Shown here piece after piece: positions 1-4,709 of a DNA stretch of 9,945 nt. Under the pieces are notes generated by a model. It was not told the origin of the DNA and made no database searches. It saw only the letters and a list, made by a program, of their open reading frames with translations. The position numbers were made by a program, and so were the translations under genes. This DNA is from Elusimicrobiota bacterium. Lineage in GTDB: Bacteria > Elusimicrobiota > Elusimicrobia > 2-02-FULL-39-32. The stretch is from assembly GCA_023249835.1 (NCBI GenBank), contig JAHFBY010000028.1, positions 1 to 9,945 on the forward strand, given 5' to 3'. Every line of letters begins with the position of its first letter. The first letter of the stretch is position 1.

Positions 1-541
1 TTTTCCGGATCTCCGGCAAGAACCCCATATCCAACATACGGTCCACTTCGTCTAAAACCAAAATTTGTAGATCCTGAAAATTGATGCGCGCAGACCAAAT
101 ATGGTCTAAAAGCCGTCCGGGCGTTGCGGAGATAACGTCTAATCCGTGCGAAAGCGCGCGGATTTGAGGCTGCATGGGAACGCCTCCATAAATAGCGGCG
201 CCGGCCAAATGCACGTGGCGCGAGAGCGCGGTAAAATGTTCATTGGACTGAGCGGCTATTTCCCGGGTTGGGGATACGATTAAAGCGCGGACGTTCCGGC
301 TGCTTTTTGATTGCATTAACCGGTGCATGATGGGCAGTACAAAGGCCGCTGTTTTGCCGGTGCCGGTTTGGGCGCTGCCGATTAAATCTCGGCCGGAAAT
401 AATGTGCGGAATCGCTTGGGCTTGGATTGGGGTTGGGCGAATAAAACCCATCTCGTGGATGCCTTTCAAAATTCTGGCGTCTAATTTTAACGATTCAAAC
501 GTAATTTCTTCGCCTGAGTCCAACAAAGGATTTAAGTTCAT
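1..541 (-). CDS. DEAD-box ATP-dependent RNA helicase, N-terminal part (cut by window edge)
   Basis: Translation from ATG 541-539 gives 180 residues, running off the left edge. It covers the first RecA-like domain of an SF2 DEAD-box helicase, which unwinds or remodels RNA using ATP in the cytoplasm (family knowledge). Motifs seen in order: aromatic F15 and PTPIQ 36-40 (Q motif), AQTGTGKT 57-64 (Walker A/motif I), PTREIA 91-96 (Ia), GG 119-120, TPGR 140-143 (Ib), and motif II at 164-167. Motif II reads DEVD instead of DEAD, in the context VLDEVDRMLDMGF. The second domain (motifs III-VI) lies outside the window, so the subfamily (RhlE/CsdA/SrmB type) cannot be fixed. The start is supported by AAGGAAG about ten bases upstream. 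The gene sits downstream of the lysine-rich mini-peptide unit but is separated from it by a terminator and has its own likely promoter. Confidence 0.95.
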   Translation of the reverse strand, partial: MNLNPLLDSGEEITFESLKLDARILKGIHEMGFIRPTPIQAQAIPHIISGRDLIGSAQTGTGKTAAFVLPIMHRLMQSKSSRNVRALIVSPTREIAAQSNEHFTALSRHVHLAGAAIYGGVPMQPQIRALSHGLDVISATPGRLLDHIWSARINFQDLQILVLDEVDRMLDMGFLPEIRK

Positions 542-585
542 TATGTCTTTACTTCCTTATAATAGGATATTTTATTGTTCATTTG

Positions 586-614
586 ATTGTACTAGGTTTG
601 GCCGTCGAATACAA
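586..614 (-). promoter_or_regulatory. Probable sigma70 promoter of the DEAD-box helicase
   Basis: Reading the minus strand, TTGTAT (614-609) and TACAAT (591-586) are separated by exactly 17 bases. The -10 matches five of six consensus positions and the -35 has the TTG core. The expected start near 579 leaves a leader of about 38 bases before the ATG, containing AAGGAAG. A second -10-like TATTAT lies closer to the gene. The promoter sits just beyond the terminator at 644-678, which fits independent transcription of the helicase. Confidence 0.5.
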
Positions 615-643
615 CACGCACGCCGGTTTTGTCTTAGAATCAA

Positions 644-678
644 AAATCGGGTTATCACTTTAAGTGATAACCCGATTT
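644..678 (-). terminator. Perfect inverted repeat, likely intrinsic terminator of the mini-peptide gene
   Basis: Two perfect 17-base arms (644-660 and 662-678) flank a single base. A real hairpin would have about 14 pairs around a small CTTTAAG loop. On the minus strand the GC part of the stem is followed by ATTTTTG, a short U-tract. It lies 26 bases after the stop of the lysine-rich mini-peptide gene and before the helicase promoter. On the plus strand the tail is ATTTGATAATAG, a poor U-tract, so termination is expected mainly for minus-strand transcripts. Confidence 0.75.
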
Positions 679-704
679 GATAATAGAATGTTAATCCTAT
701 AAAG

Positions 705-764
705 TTATTTCTTTTTTGGTGCTGATTTCTTTGCTGGTTTTTTCTTTGCTTTTTTTGTAGCCAT
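705..764 (-). CDS. Lysine-rich 19-residue mini-peptide (unrecognised)
   Basis: The reading frame from ATG 764-762 to TAA 707-705 encodes MATKKAKKKPAKKSAPKKK: ten lysines in 19 residues, the rest almost only Ala, Pro, Ser and Thr. I do not recognise a named family. The composition matches the disordered tails of histone H1-like and some HU-type nucleoid proteins, so nucleic-acid binding is an inference only. The case for a real gene comes from its signals: GGAGG (775-771) ends six bases before the ATG, a near-consensus promoter with 17-base spacing lies about 50 bases upstream, an A/T-rich tract lies behind that promoter, and a strong hairpin terminator follows the stop. It lies between the dihydrouridine synthase gene and the helicase, all on the same strand. 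Alternatives are a small RNA with a fortuitous frame, a leader peptide, or the remnant of a longer histone-like gene. Confidence 0.6.
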   Translation of the reverse strand: MATKKAKKKPAKKSAPKKK

Positions 765-811
765 GTTTGGCCTCCATGTCATGAGAGATCTTTGCTCTCG
801 ATGATATGATG

Positions 812-840
812 ATTATAAACATTAGTTAGAGTATAATCAA
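812..840 (-). promoter_or_regulatory. Strong sigma70-like promoter with A/T-rich upstream tract
   Basis: On the minus strand, TTGATT (840-835) and TATAAT (817-812) are separated by exactly 17 bases. The -10 is perfect and the -35 matches four of six positions. Immediately upstream (about 841-865) is an uninterrupted A/T tract with runs of A and T, as expected for an UP element that contacts the RNA polymerase alpha subunit. Predicted start is near 805. The leader contains a small hairpin (GAGAG 783-787 paired with CTCTC 795-799, seven-base loop) just ahead of the GGAGG ribosome site. It drives the mini-peptide unit. Confidence 0.7.
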
Positions 841-865
841 TAAAAAAATAAAAAAAATATTTTTT

Positions 866-1834
866 TCAACGCGCCGCCGCGTCTTCTAAAGAGTTAATGA
901 GGTCAAAGAGTTCCGCGCTATTGCGGGAAGCAAACACTTTTGTTCGTAGCCGGGACGCTTCTTGAAATCCCTTTAAATACCAAAGACAGATTTTGCCCAT
1001 TTCCCCAATCCTTAAATTCAAACGTTCGCCGTCAATGTCTTTAGCCAGTAGCAGGTGCTTTTTTAACGCAGAAAGTTTCTCTAAAATATTGAGCCGCGGC
1101 GTCCAGAGTCCGGTCTGCAAATAGTCCTCCACTTCCTTAAAAATGAACGGGTTTCCAAAAGAGCCTTTGGCGATCAAGACCCCGTCCGCGCCGGTCAAGT
1201 CGAGCATTTTTTTTGCCAGGGGAGGGTTTAAGACGTTGCCGCTACCGTAGACAGGAATGCTCACCGCTTGTTTCACTGCTCGAATAGCTTCGTATGAAAC
1301 TTCGCCATAGTTTTCTAAAGCGCGCGGTCGTCCGTGCACAAAGAGCGCGGAGGCTCCTGCAGATTGACAGCCTTGCGCCATTTGTACGGCTTGGGGAATG
1401 TCCACTCGAGTTAAACCTACTCTCATCTTTACGGTAATGGGCACAGGCAAACGTTCCCGCAAGTAAGCGATCAGTTCATAGAGCGGGGTAGGGTTTTTAA
1501 ATAAGCAGGAACCGACTCCTTTTTTAAAAACTTTTCTTGCTGGACATGCCGCGTTGATATCTAGAAAACGAATGGGAGATCTTTTTAATATAATTTCTGC
1601 CGCGCGCAACATAACTTCCTGATCTAGGCCAAGGAGTTGGGCAGCGATCGGTTGGTCAGAGGGCGTTGTGCGCAAAATTCGGTTAGCTCGCGGTGAATCG
1701 TAAACCAGAGAGTGCGCGTCAATCATCTCAAAAAAACAAAACTTGGCGCCGTATTCACGGGCAATAACACGGTAAGCCAGGTCCGAGCAAGCGGATAAAG
1801 GGGCGAGGATTATTCGCGTGCCGATGTTGGGCAT
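866..1834 (-). CDS. tRNA-dihydrouridine synthase (DusB/Dus family)
   Basis: This 322-residue flavoenzyme reduces uridine to 5,6-dihydrouridine in tRNA with FMN and NADPH (family knowledge). Seen in the protein: the TIM-barrel opening APLSACSDLAYR (11-22); the catalytic loop INAACPARKV with the active-site cysteine at C97; TVKMRVG with the conserved lysine K136; HGRPRALENYG (167-177), matching the HGR FMN/substrate motif with H167; the phosphate-binding GSGNV (197-201); and GVLIAKGSFGNPFIF (218-232). A C-terminal helical tRNA-binding domain follows (about 245-322). Length is normal for the family. The usual catalytic-loop sequence is close to NxGCP; here the glycine is alanine (NAACP), a mild deviation. 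No clear Shine-Dalgarno site precedes the ATG, which suits co-transcription with the DUF805 gene 62 bases upstream. Confidence 0.95.
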   Translation of the reverse strand: MPNIGTRIILAPLSACSDLAYRVIAREYGAKFCFFEMIDAHSLVYDSPRANRILRTTPSDQPIAAQLLGLDQEVMLRAAEIILKRSPIRFLDINAACPARKVFKKGVGSCLFKNPTPLYELIAYLRERLPVPITVKMRVGLTRVDIPQAVQMAQGCQSAGASALFVHGRPRALENYGEVSYEAIRAVKQAVSIPVYGSGNVLNPPLAKKMLDLTGADGVLIAKGSFGNPFIFKEVEDYLQTGLWTPRLNILEKLSALKKHLLLAKDIDGERLNLRIGEMGKICLWYLKGFQEASRLRTKVFASRNSAELFDLINSLEDAAAR

Positions 1835-1896
1835 AATTGGTTTATTGAGAAATGAACGTTGAACTTTTAATGAAATGAGTTAATTCGATTTTTCCG

Positions 1897-2280
1897 TTAA
1901 ACCGGATCGGCGTTTGGCGTTGGTTCTGTGGTTGTTTGCAAAAGGTCTGGGCCAAAACGGTTTTCGCCATTTGTTCCCTTATAAAAACTAAGTTCAATGG
2001 CGGGCCAGAGCAGTATGATGGGAATAAATCCAATCAGAACAAAATATCCGGAACGGTTTCGGTCGTGCGCCCGTTTTATGGAAAGCATGATTGAAATGTA
2101 AAACGACGAAACTAAGAATAATATGTCAATGCCAACCATCACCGGATTGCTGTCCATGGACAGAGTGACGGCTTGGAGGATTTGTACGAATATAAATAAC
2201 ACTAAGTTAATAAGAATAAAAGGTTTGCGGTTGATTCGTCCCTTGGCGGAAAAAAATAGTTCCTTATTTAAGTAGATCAT
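1897..2280 (-). CDS. DUF805 family small membrane protein
   Basis: A 127-residue protein of unknown function, matching the DUF805 (YhaH-like) pattern. The N-terminal block FSAKGRINRKPF (10-21) corresponds to the family's F-x-GR-x-R-x-F/Y-W. The central motif is KRAHDRNRSGYF (69-80), and the C-terminal signature is KGTNGENRFGPD (101-112). Three hydrophobic segments are visible near 20-40, 49-68 and 80-98, so it sits in the inner membrane. The start chosen is ATG 2280-2278, because GGGGAGG (2293-2287) lies six bases upstream. A longer reading from TTG at 2295 would bury that ribosome site inside the coding region and is less likely. The dihydrouridine synthase gene follows on the same strand. 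DUF805 proteins have no established biochemical role. Confidence 0.9.
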   Translation of the reverse strand: MIYLNKELFFSAKGRINRKPFILINLVLFIFVQILQAVTLSMDSNPVMVGIDILFLVSSFYISIMLSIKRAHDRNRSGYFVLIGFIPIILLWPAIELSFYKGTNGENRFGPDLLQTTTEPTPNADPV

Positions 2281-2331
2281 AACGTTCCTCCCCAATGGAT
2301 GTGATAGCGGCTTTAGAATAACTCATTAGTG

Positions 2332-2359
2332 AGTATAACAGGGATGTTTAAATATTCAA
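2332..2359 (-). promoter_or_regulatory. Probable promoter of the DUF805-dus unit
   Basis: Minus strand TTGAAT (2359-2354), a 16-base spacer, then TATACT (2337-2332), preceded by TG one base upstream of the hexamer (extended -10). The spacer contains AAACATCCCT, also present in the promoter of the neighbouring 53-residue gene. A short inverted repeat (ACTCA 2321-2325 with TGAGT 2330-2334) overlaps the start side of the -10 and could be an operator, but it is only five pairs. Confidence 0.55.
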
Positions 2360-2377
2360 TATGGGATTGCCAATCAA

Positions 2378-2539
2378 TTAATGGTTGTACTTTTCCACAA
2401 ACTGTTTGATGCTTTCAATGTTTTCCAAAATAAGCTTGGCTTTTTTGACGCCGAATTGGAATGGGAACTTGTCCTCTTCCGAATTTTTGATGACGATCAT
2501 TGGGTTTCCCTTATATTCCGACTCTGAAACGATAGACAT
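2378..2539 (-). CDS. Small 53-residue protein of unknown function
   Basis: The start is set at ATG 2539-2537 because AGGAGG (2553-2548) lies eight bases upstream. A longer reading that begins near 2581 would place this site inside the gene. The protein opens with a likely beta-strand segment (SEYKGNPMIVIKN, 7-19), then an acidic turn (SEEDKFPFQFG, 20-30) and a single amphipathic helix (VKKAKLILENIESIKQFVEK, 31-50). It looks like a small cytosolic protein I have seen as a conserved hypothetical in several phyla, with the pattern EYKG-P-I-I-K-EDKFPF-FG-KAKLIL, but I cannot name a family and assign no function. It is divergent from the CPXCG-HEAT-hemW operon and has its own promoter. Its real coding status is well supported by ribosome site and composition. 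Confidence 0.8.
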   Translation of the reverse strand: MSIVSESEYKGNPMIVIKNSEEDKFPFQFGVKKAKLILENIESIKQFVEKYNH

Positions 2540-2581
2540 GGGTACAGCCTCCTGTCTTGAAAAATATGCAAAGCAACGCAC

Positions 2582-2610
2582 AGTTTAGTATTATTTAGGG
2601 ATGTTTTCAA
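2582..2610 (-). promoter_or_regulatory. Probable promoter of the 53-residue protein gene
   Basis: Minus strand TTGAAA (2610-2605), 17 bases, then TAAACT (2587-2582). The -35 is good (five of six) and the -10 is weak (four of six). The expected start near 2575 gives a leader of about 36 bases before the ATG, containing AGGAGG. It shares the blocks ATATTGAA and AAACATCCCT with the DUF805 promoter about 250 bases away. Confidence 0.4.
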
Positions 2611-2613
2611 TAT

Positions 2614-2805
2614 ATGGATAGATTTGAGGAAGAATCCTCTTTTGAATGTCCTTGCTGTATGCAGGCCAATTCGGTTATGGTTGATTTGACCGCAGGAAAT
2701 AGGCAGCAGTTCGTCTATGACTGCGCAGTTTGCTGTCGGCCGATACTTATTACATTGGCGCTTGAGGATGGCAGTGTTTGTGAGTTTATGGCGGAGAAAG
2801 AATGA
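2614..2805 (+). CDS. CPXCG-motif cysteine-rich mini-protein (zinc-ribbon-like)
   Basis: A 63-residue protein matching the CPXCG cysteine-rich family (a small DUF-type family). The first cysteine knuckle is FECPCC (10-15), followed by VDLTAG (23-28) and the second knuckle DCAVCCRPI (36-44). C12, C15, C37 and C40 are placed for one zinc; C14, C41 and C56 are extra. The family normally has CPxCG; here the glycine is missing and the knuckle reads CPCCM. Function is unknown. No strong ribosome site lies close to the ATG: AGGGA is about twelve bases upstream. It is the first gene of a plus-strand operon and its stop overlaps the start of the HEAT-repeat gene by four bases (ATGA), which suggests translational coupling. 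Confidence 0.85.
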   Translation: MDRFEEESSFECPCCMQANSVMVDLTAGNRQQFVYDCAVCCRPILITLALEDGSVCEFMAEKE

Positions 2806-3557
2806 TCCCCGGCAATGCGCCAATTATGAACCGGATCGGAGTGAAAATATTTGTGCTCATTATTTTTTTTATAGCGACTATAGCTTTGGCCGCGGCTGGG
2901 GTGCGAACTATTATCACGCGTATAGGATGGGAAGAGCAATCTTCGCGCCAAAGTAAACTGCGTTATGAGGGGAACACTGAATGGGTGTTAGGTATGCGGC
3001 ATTTGCCTAAAGAGTATGGGGTTAGTTTGCCGGACGATCTATTTGAATTGGTTAAATTGCTTAGGAAGAGTGAGCCGAAGGTTCGTAGGCGAGCTATTAA
3101 AAAGGTGATTTACAATAGTAATCCCTCAGCTATCATGATTTTGCTTGCGGCCACGCGCGATCCTGATGCAGTTGTTAGGGAAATCGCTCTCAGCGCTTTG
3201 GGCGATCGGAAAAGTGAGGCGGAAAAAATTGTGCCGGCGTTAATAAAGTCTATAAATGATCGAGAAATTTATGTGCGGCAAACCGCGGTTTTAGCGTTAG
3301 GCAATTTTGGGGGATTGGCTAAGACGTCCGTGCCGGCTTTATGCAAAGCGTTAAAAGTCCGTGACTCTCATTTTCGTATGGCGGTCTTAATGACGTTGGG
3401 ACGAGTAGGGGTGGGCGCAGGATCGGCTGTGCCGGAGATTACGGTCTGTTTGCGGGATAAATATCCCGGCGTTGTTTATGCGGCGGTTAACGCGCTGGAA
3501 TCAATTGGGACAGCGGACGCTAAAAATGTAGTGGAGCATTTTAAGGGCGTTCGTTAA
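2802..3557 (+). CDS. Membrane-anchored HEAT-repeat protein
   Basis: The 251-residue product has one N-terminal hydrophobic segment (about 14-35), preceded by basic residues and not followed by an obvious signal-peptidase site, so it is probably a membrane anchor. A soluble domain of tandem helical pairs fills about 75-248. Repeating units include PKVRRRAIKKV (92-102), DAVVREIALSALG (122-134), IYVRQTAVLALGNFG (156-170), SHFRMAVLMTLGRVG (189-203) and PGVVYAAVNALESIG (222-236). The V-R/A-A-ALG pattern is typical of HEAT or PBS-lyase-like HEAT repeats, a protein-binding scaffold. The start at ATG 2802 is supported by GGAG (2793-2796) five bases upstream and by the ATGA overlap with the preceding cysteine-rich gene. 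No catalytic residues are seen; the partner is unknown. hemW follows 39 bases later. Confidence 0.85.
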   Translation: MIPGNAPIMNRIGVKIFVLIIFFIATIALAAAGVRTIITRIGWEEQSSRQSKLRYEGNTEWVLGMRHLPKEYGVSLPDDLFELVKLLRKSEPKVRRRAIKKVIYNSNPSAIMILLAATRDPDAVVREIALSALGDRKSEAEKIVPALIKSINDREIYVRQTAVLALGNFGGLAKTSVPALCKALKVRDSHFRMAVLMTLGRVGVGAGSAVPEITVCLRDKYPGVVYAAVNALESIGTADAKNVVEHFKGVR

Positions 3558-3570
3558 GGGCACATTAATT

Positions 3571-3591
3571 ATGCGTAACTCAAAAGTATAA
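3571..3591 (+). other. Possible six-codon upstream frame before hemW
   Basis: ATG 3571-3573 opens a frame of six codons (MRNSKV) that ends in TAA 3589-3591, five bases before the TTG of hemW. AAGGG (3556-3560) lies ten bases before its ATG, a better ribosome site than anything in front of the TTG. Ribosomes terminating here could reinitiate on hemW. It may equally be chance; there is no other evidence. Confidence 0.2.
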
Positions 3592-3596
3592 ACAAT

Positions 3597-4688
3597 TTGT
3601 TTGGGATATATCTCCATATTCCTTTTTGCAGCGTGAAGTGCCGCTATTGCGCTTTTTCAGTTTTTCCTGGACGGAGGAAAGACGCTGGCCTTTATTTGCG
3701 CGCTTTGGCAAAAGAGATGGCGTTGCGCCAGGGTTTAAGCGTAGACACGGTATATGTGGGCGGCGGGACGCCGTCCCTTTTAAATTTTGAGCAATGGGAG
3801 ACCCTGATGTCTGGATTAATAAACCATTTTAACCTTGCTGCGGACTTGGAGTTTACGGTTGAATGCAATCCTGAAAACGTGTCTATGCCATTGTTGAATG
3901 TGTTGAAGGGCGCCGGGGTTAACCGCCTCAGTTTGGGATTACAAACTACGCAGAATGAGTTGCTTGAGAAAATTGGAAGGACGCATACCTGGGAGAATTT
4001 TTTACAAGCTTATGCTAACTGCCGCGCGTCCGGTTTTAAAAACATAAACGTTGATTTGATGTTTGGCCTTCCCGGCCAAACCTTTGCGGATTGGCAAGAA
4101 ACTGTGCGGCGCGTATTGGCATTGCGACCTGACCACCTCACTTTTTATCCGCTGGATGTGGAAAAACGGTCTGCATTTTATTTCGACGGTGTGCAGACAG
4201 ATTCTGATCTCCAGGCGGATATGTATGAGTGGTCTTGGAACGTAATTGATTCTGCCGGGTACGATCATTATGAAATTTTTAGTTATGCGTTGCCGCACCA
4301 TCGGTGCCGGCATAACATCAAGTATTGGACCAACCAGCCGTGTGTTGGTTTGGGTTTGTCCGCGGCCGGGTACGATGGGGTTGCGCGCTACCGCAATACG
4401 GAGAAGTTTGACGATTATCTAAACCTCTTGGACCGAGGCTTGCTGCCTATAGTAGACTCTGAAAGCCTGCCAGCGGAAGATAAGCTGAGGGAGTCTATGC
4501 TTGTGGGGTTAAGGTTAAAGGAAGGGCTTAAATACACTCCAGAAATCGAAGGACTTTTTGGTCCTGTATTGCAAAGGCTTGCCACTCAGGGCTATTTACG
4601 CATAGCCCAAAATCAAAGGCGCGTAACAGCCACCTGCAAGGGGTGGCTGTTATCTAATTACGTTTATAGTGAATTGCTCGCAAATTAA
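3597..4688 (+). CDS. hemW: Radical SAM heme chaperone HemW
   Basis: The 363-residue product belongs to the HemW family, relatives of oxygen-independent coproporphyrinogen III oxidase (HemN) that bind and deliver heme rather than oxidise porphyrin (family knowledge). Seen: YLHIPFCSVKCRYCAF with the radical SAM CxxxCxxC cysteines C11, C15 and C18, followed by F20; GGGTPSLL (55-62), the SAM-binding loop; ECNPE (89-93); VNRLSLGLQ (108-116); VDLMFGLPGQT (152-162); and HNIKYW (239-244), the HNxxYW heme-binding motif that separates HemW from HemN. The reading frame is closed by an in-frame stop at 3576-3578, and the only conventional start after it is TTG at 3597, giving a typical N-terminus (MFGIYLHIPFC). 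No convincing ribosome site precedes this TTG. A six-codon frame lies just upstream. The 3' end converges on the porin gene with only 21 bases between stops. Confidence 0.95.
   Translation: MFGIYLHIPFCSVKCRYCAFSVFPGRRKDAGLYLRALAKEMALRQGLSVDTVYVGGGTPSLLNFEQWETLMSGLINHFNLAADLEFTVECNPENVSMPLLNVLKGAGVNRLSLGLQTTQNELLEKIGRTHTWENFLQAYANCRASGFKNINVDLMFGLPGQTFADWQETVRRVLALRPDHLTFYPLDVEKRSAFYFDGVQTDSDLQADMYEWSWNVIDSAGYDHYEIFSYALPHHRCRHNIKYWTNQPCVGLGLSAAGYDGVARYRNTEKFDDYLNLLDRGLLPIVDSESLPAEDKLRESMLVGLRLKEGLKYTPEIEGLFGPVLQRLATQGYLRIAQNQRRVTATCKGWLLSNYVYSELLAN
4624..4652. repeat. Perfect 11-pair stem-loop inside the 3' end of hemW
   Basis: TAACAGCCACC (4624-4634) is exactly complementary to GGTGGCTGTTA (4642-4652) around a seven-base loop. 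It lies within the last codons of hemW and 58 bases beyond the stop of the convergent porin gene. Neither strand shows a proper U-tract after the stem, so it is not a standard intrinsic terminator. It could protect the 3' ends of either transcript or slow polymerases in this convergent pair. Confidence 0.55.
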
Positions 4689-4709
4689 AAATATAGAAGG
4701 ACCGTGAAG

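Noticed and set aside
327..680. Plus-strand open frame of 117 codons opposite the helicase start
   Set aside because: It lies antisense to the well-supported helicase N-terminus and promoter, has no ribosome site and no recognisable domain, and runs through the terminator palindrome.
841..865. A-run/T-run self-complementary tract read as a terminator of the dihydrouridine synthase gene
   Set aside because: There is no GC stem, only A-T pairing; its position directly behind a -35 hexamer fits an upstream promoter element better. A weak dual role cannot be excluded.
2278..2295. Upstream TTG start for the DUF805 gene
   Set aside because: It would place the GGGGAGG ribosome site inside the coding region; the ATG six bases after that site is a much better start.
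2321..2334. ACTCA-TTAG-TGAGT inverted repeat as a defined operator
   Set aside because: A five-base stem at this spacing is expected by chance at this density; kept only as a remark in the promoter entry.
2540..2581. Longer N-terminus for the 53-residue protein
   Set aside because: The added residues (MRCFAYFSRQEAVP) include the AGGAGG site and do not resemble the rest of the protein.
2715..2956. Open frames on both strands over the cysteine-rich/HEAT gene junction
   Set aside because: They are shadows of two overlapping genes that have family-level support and a proper ATGA junction.
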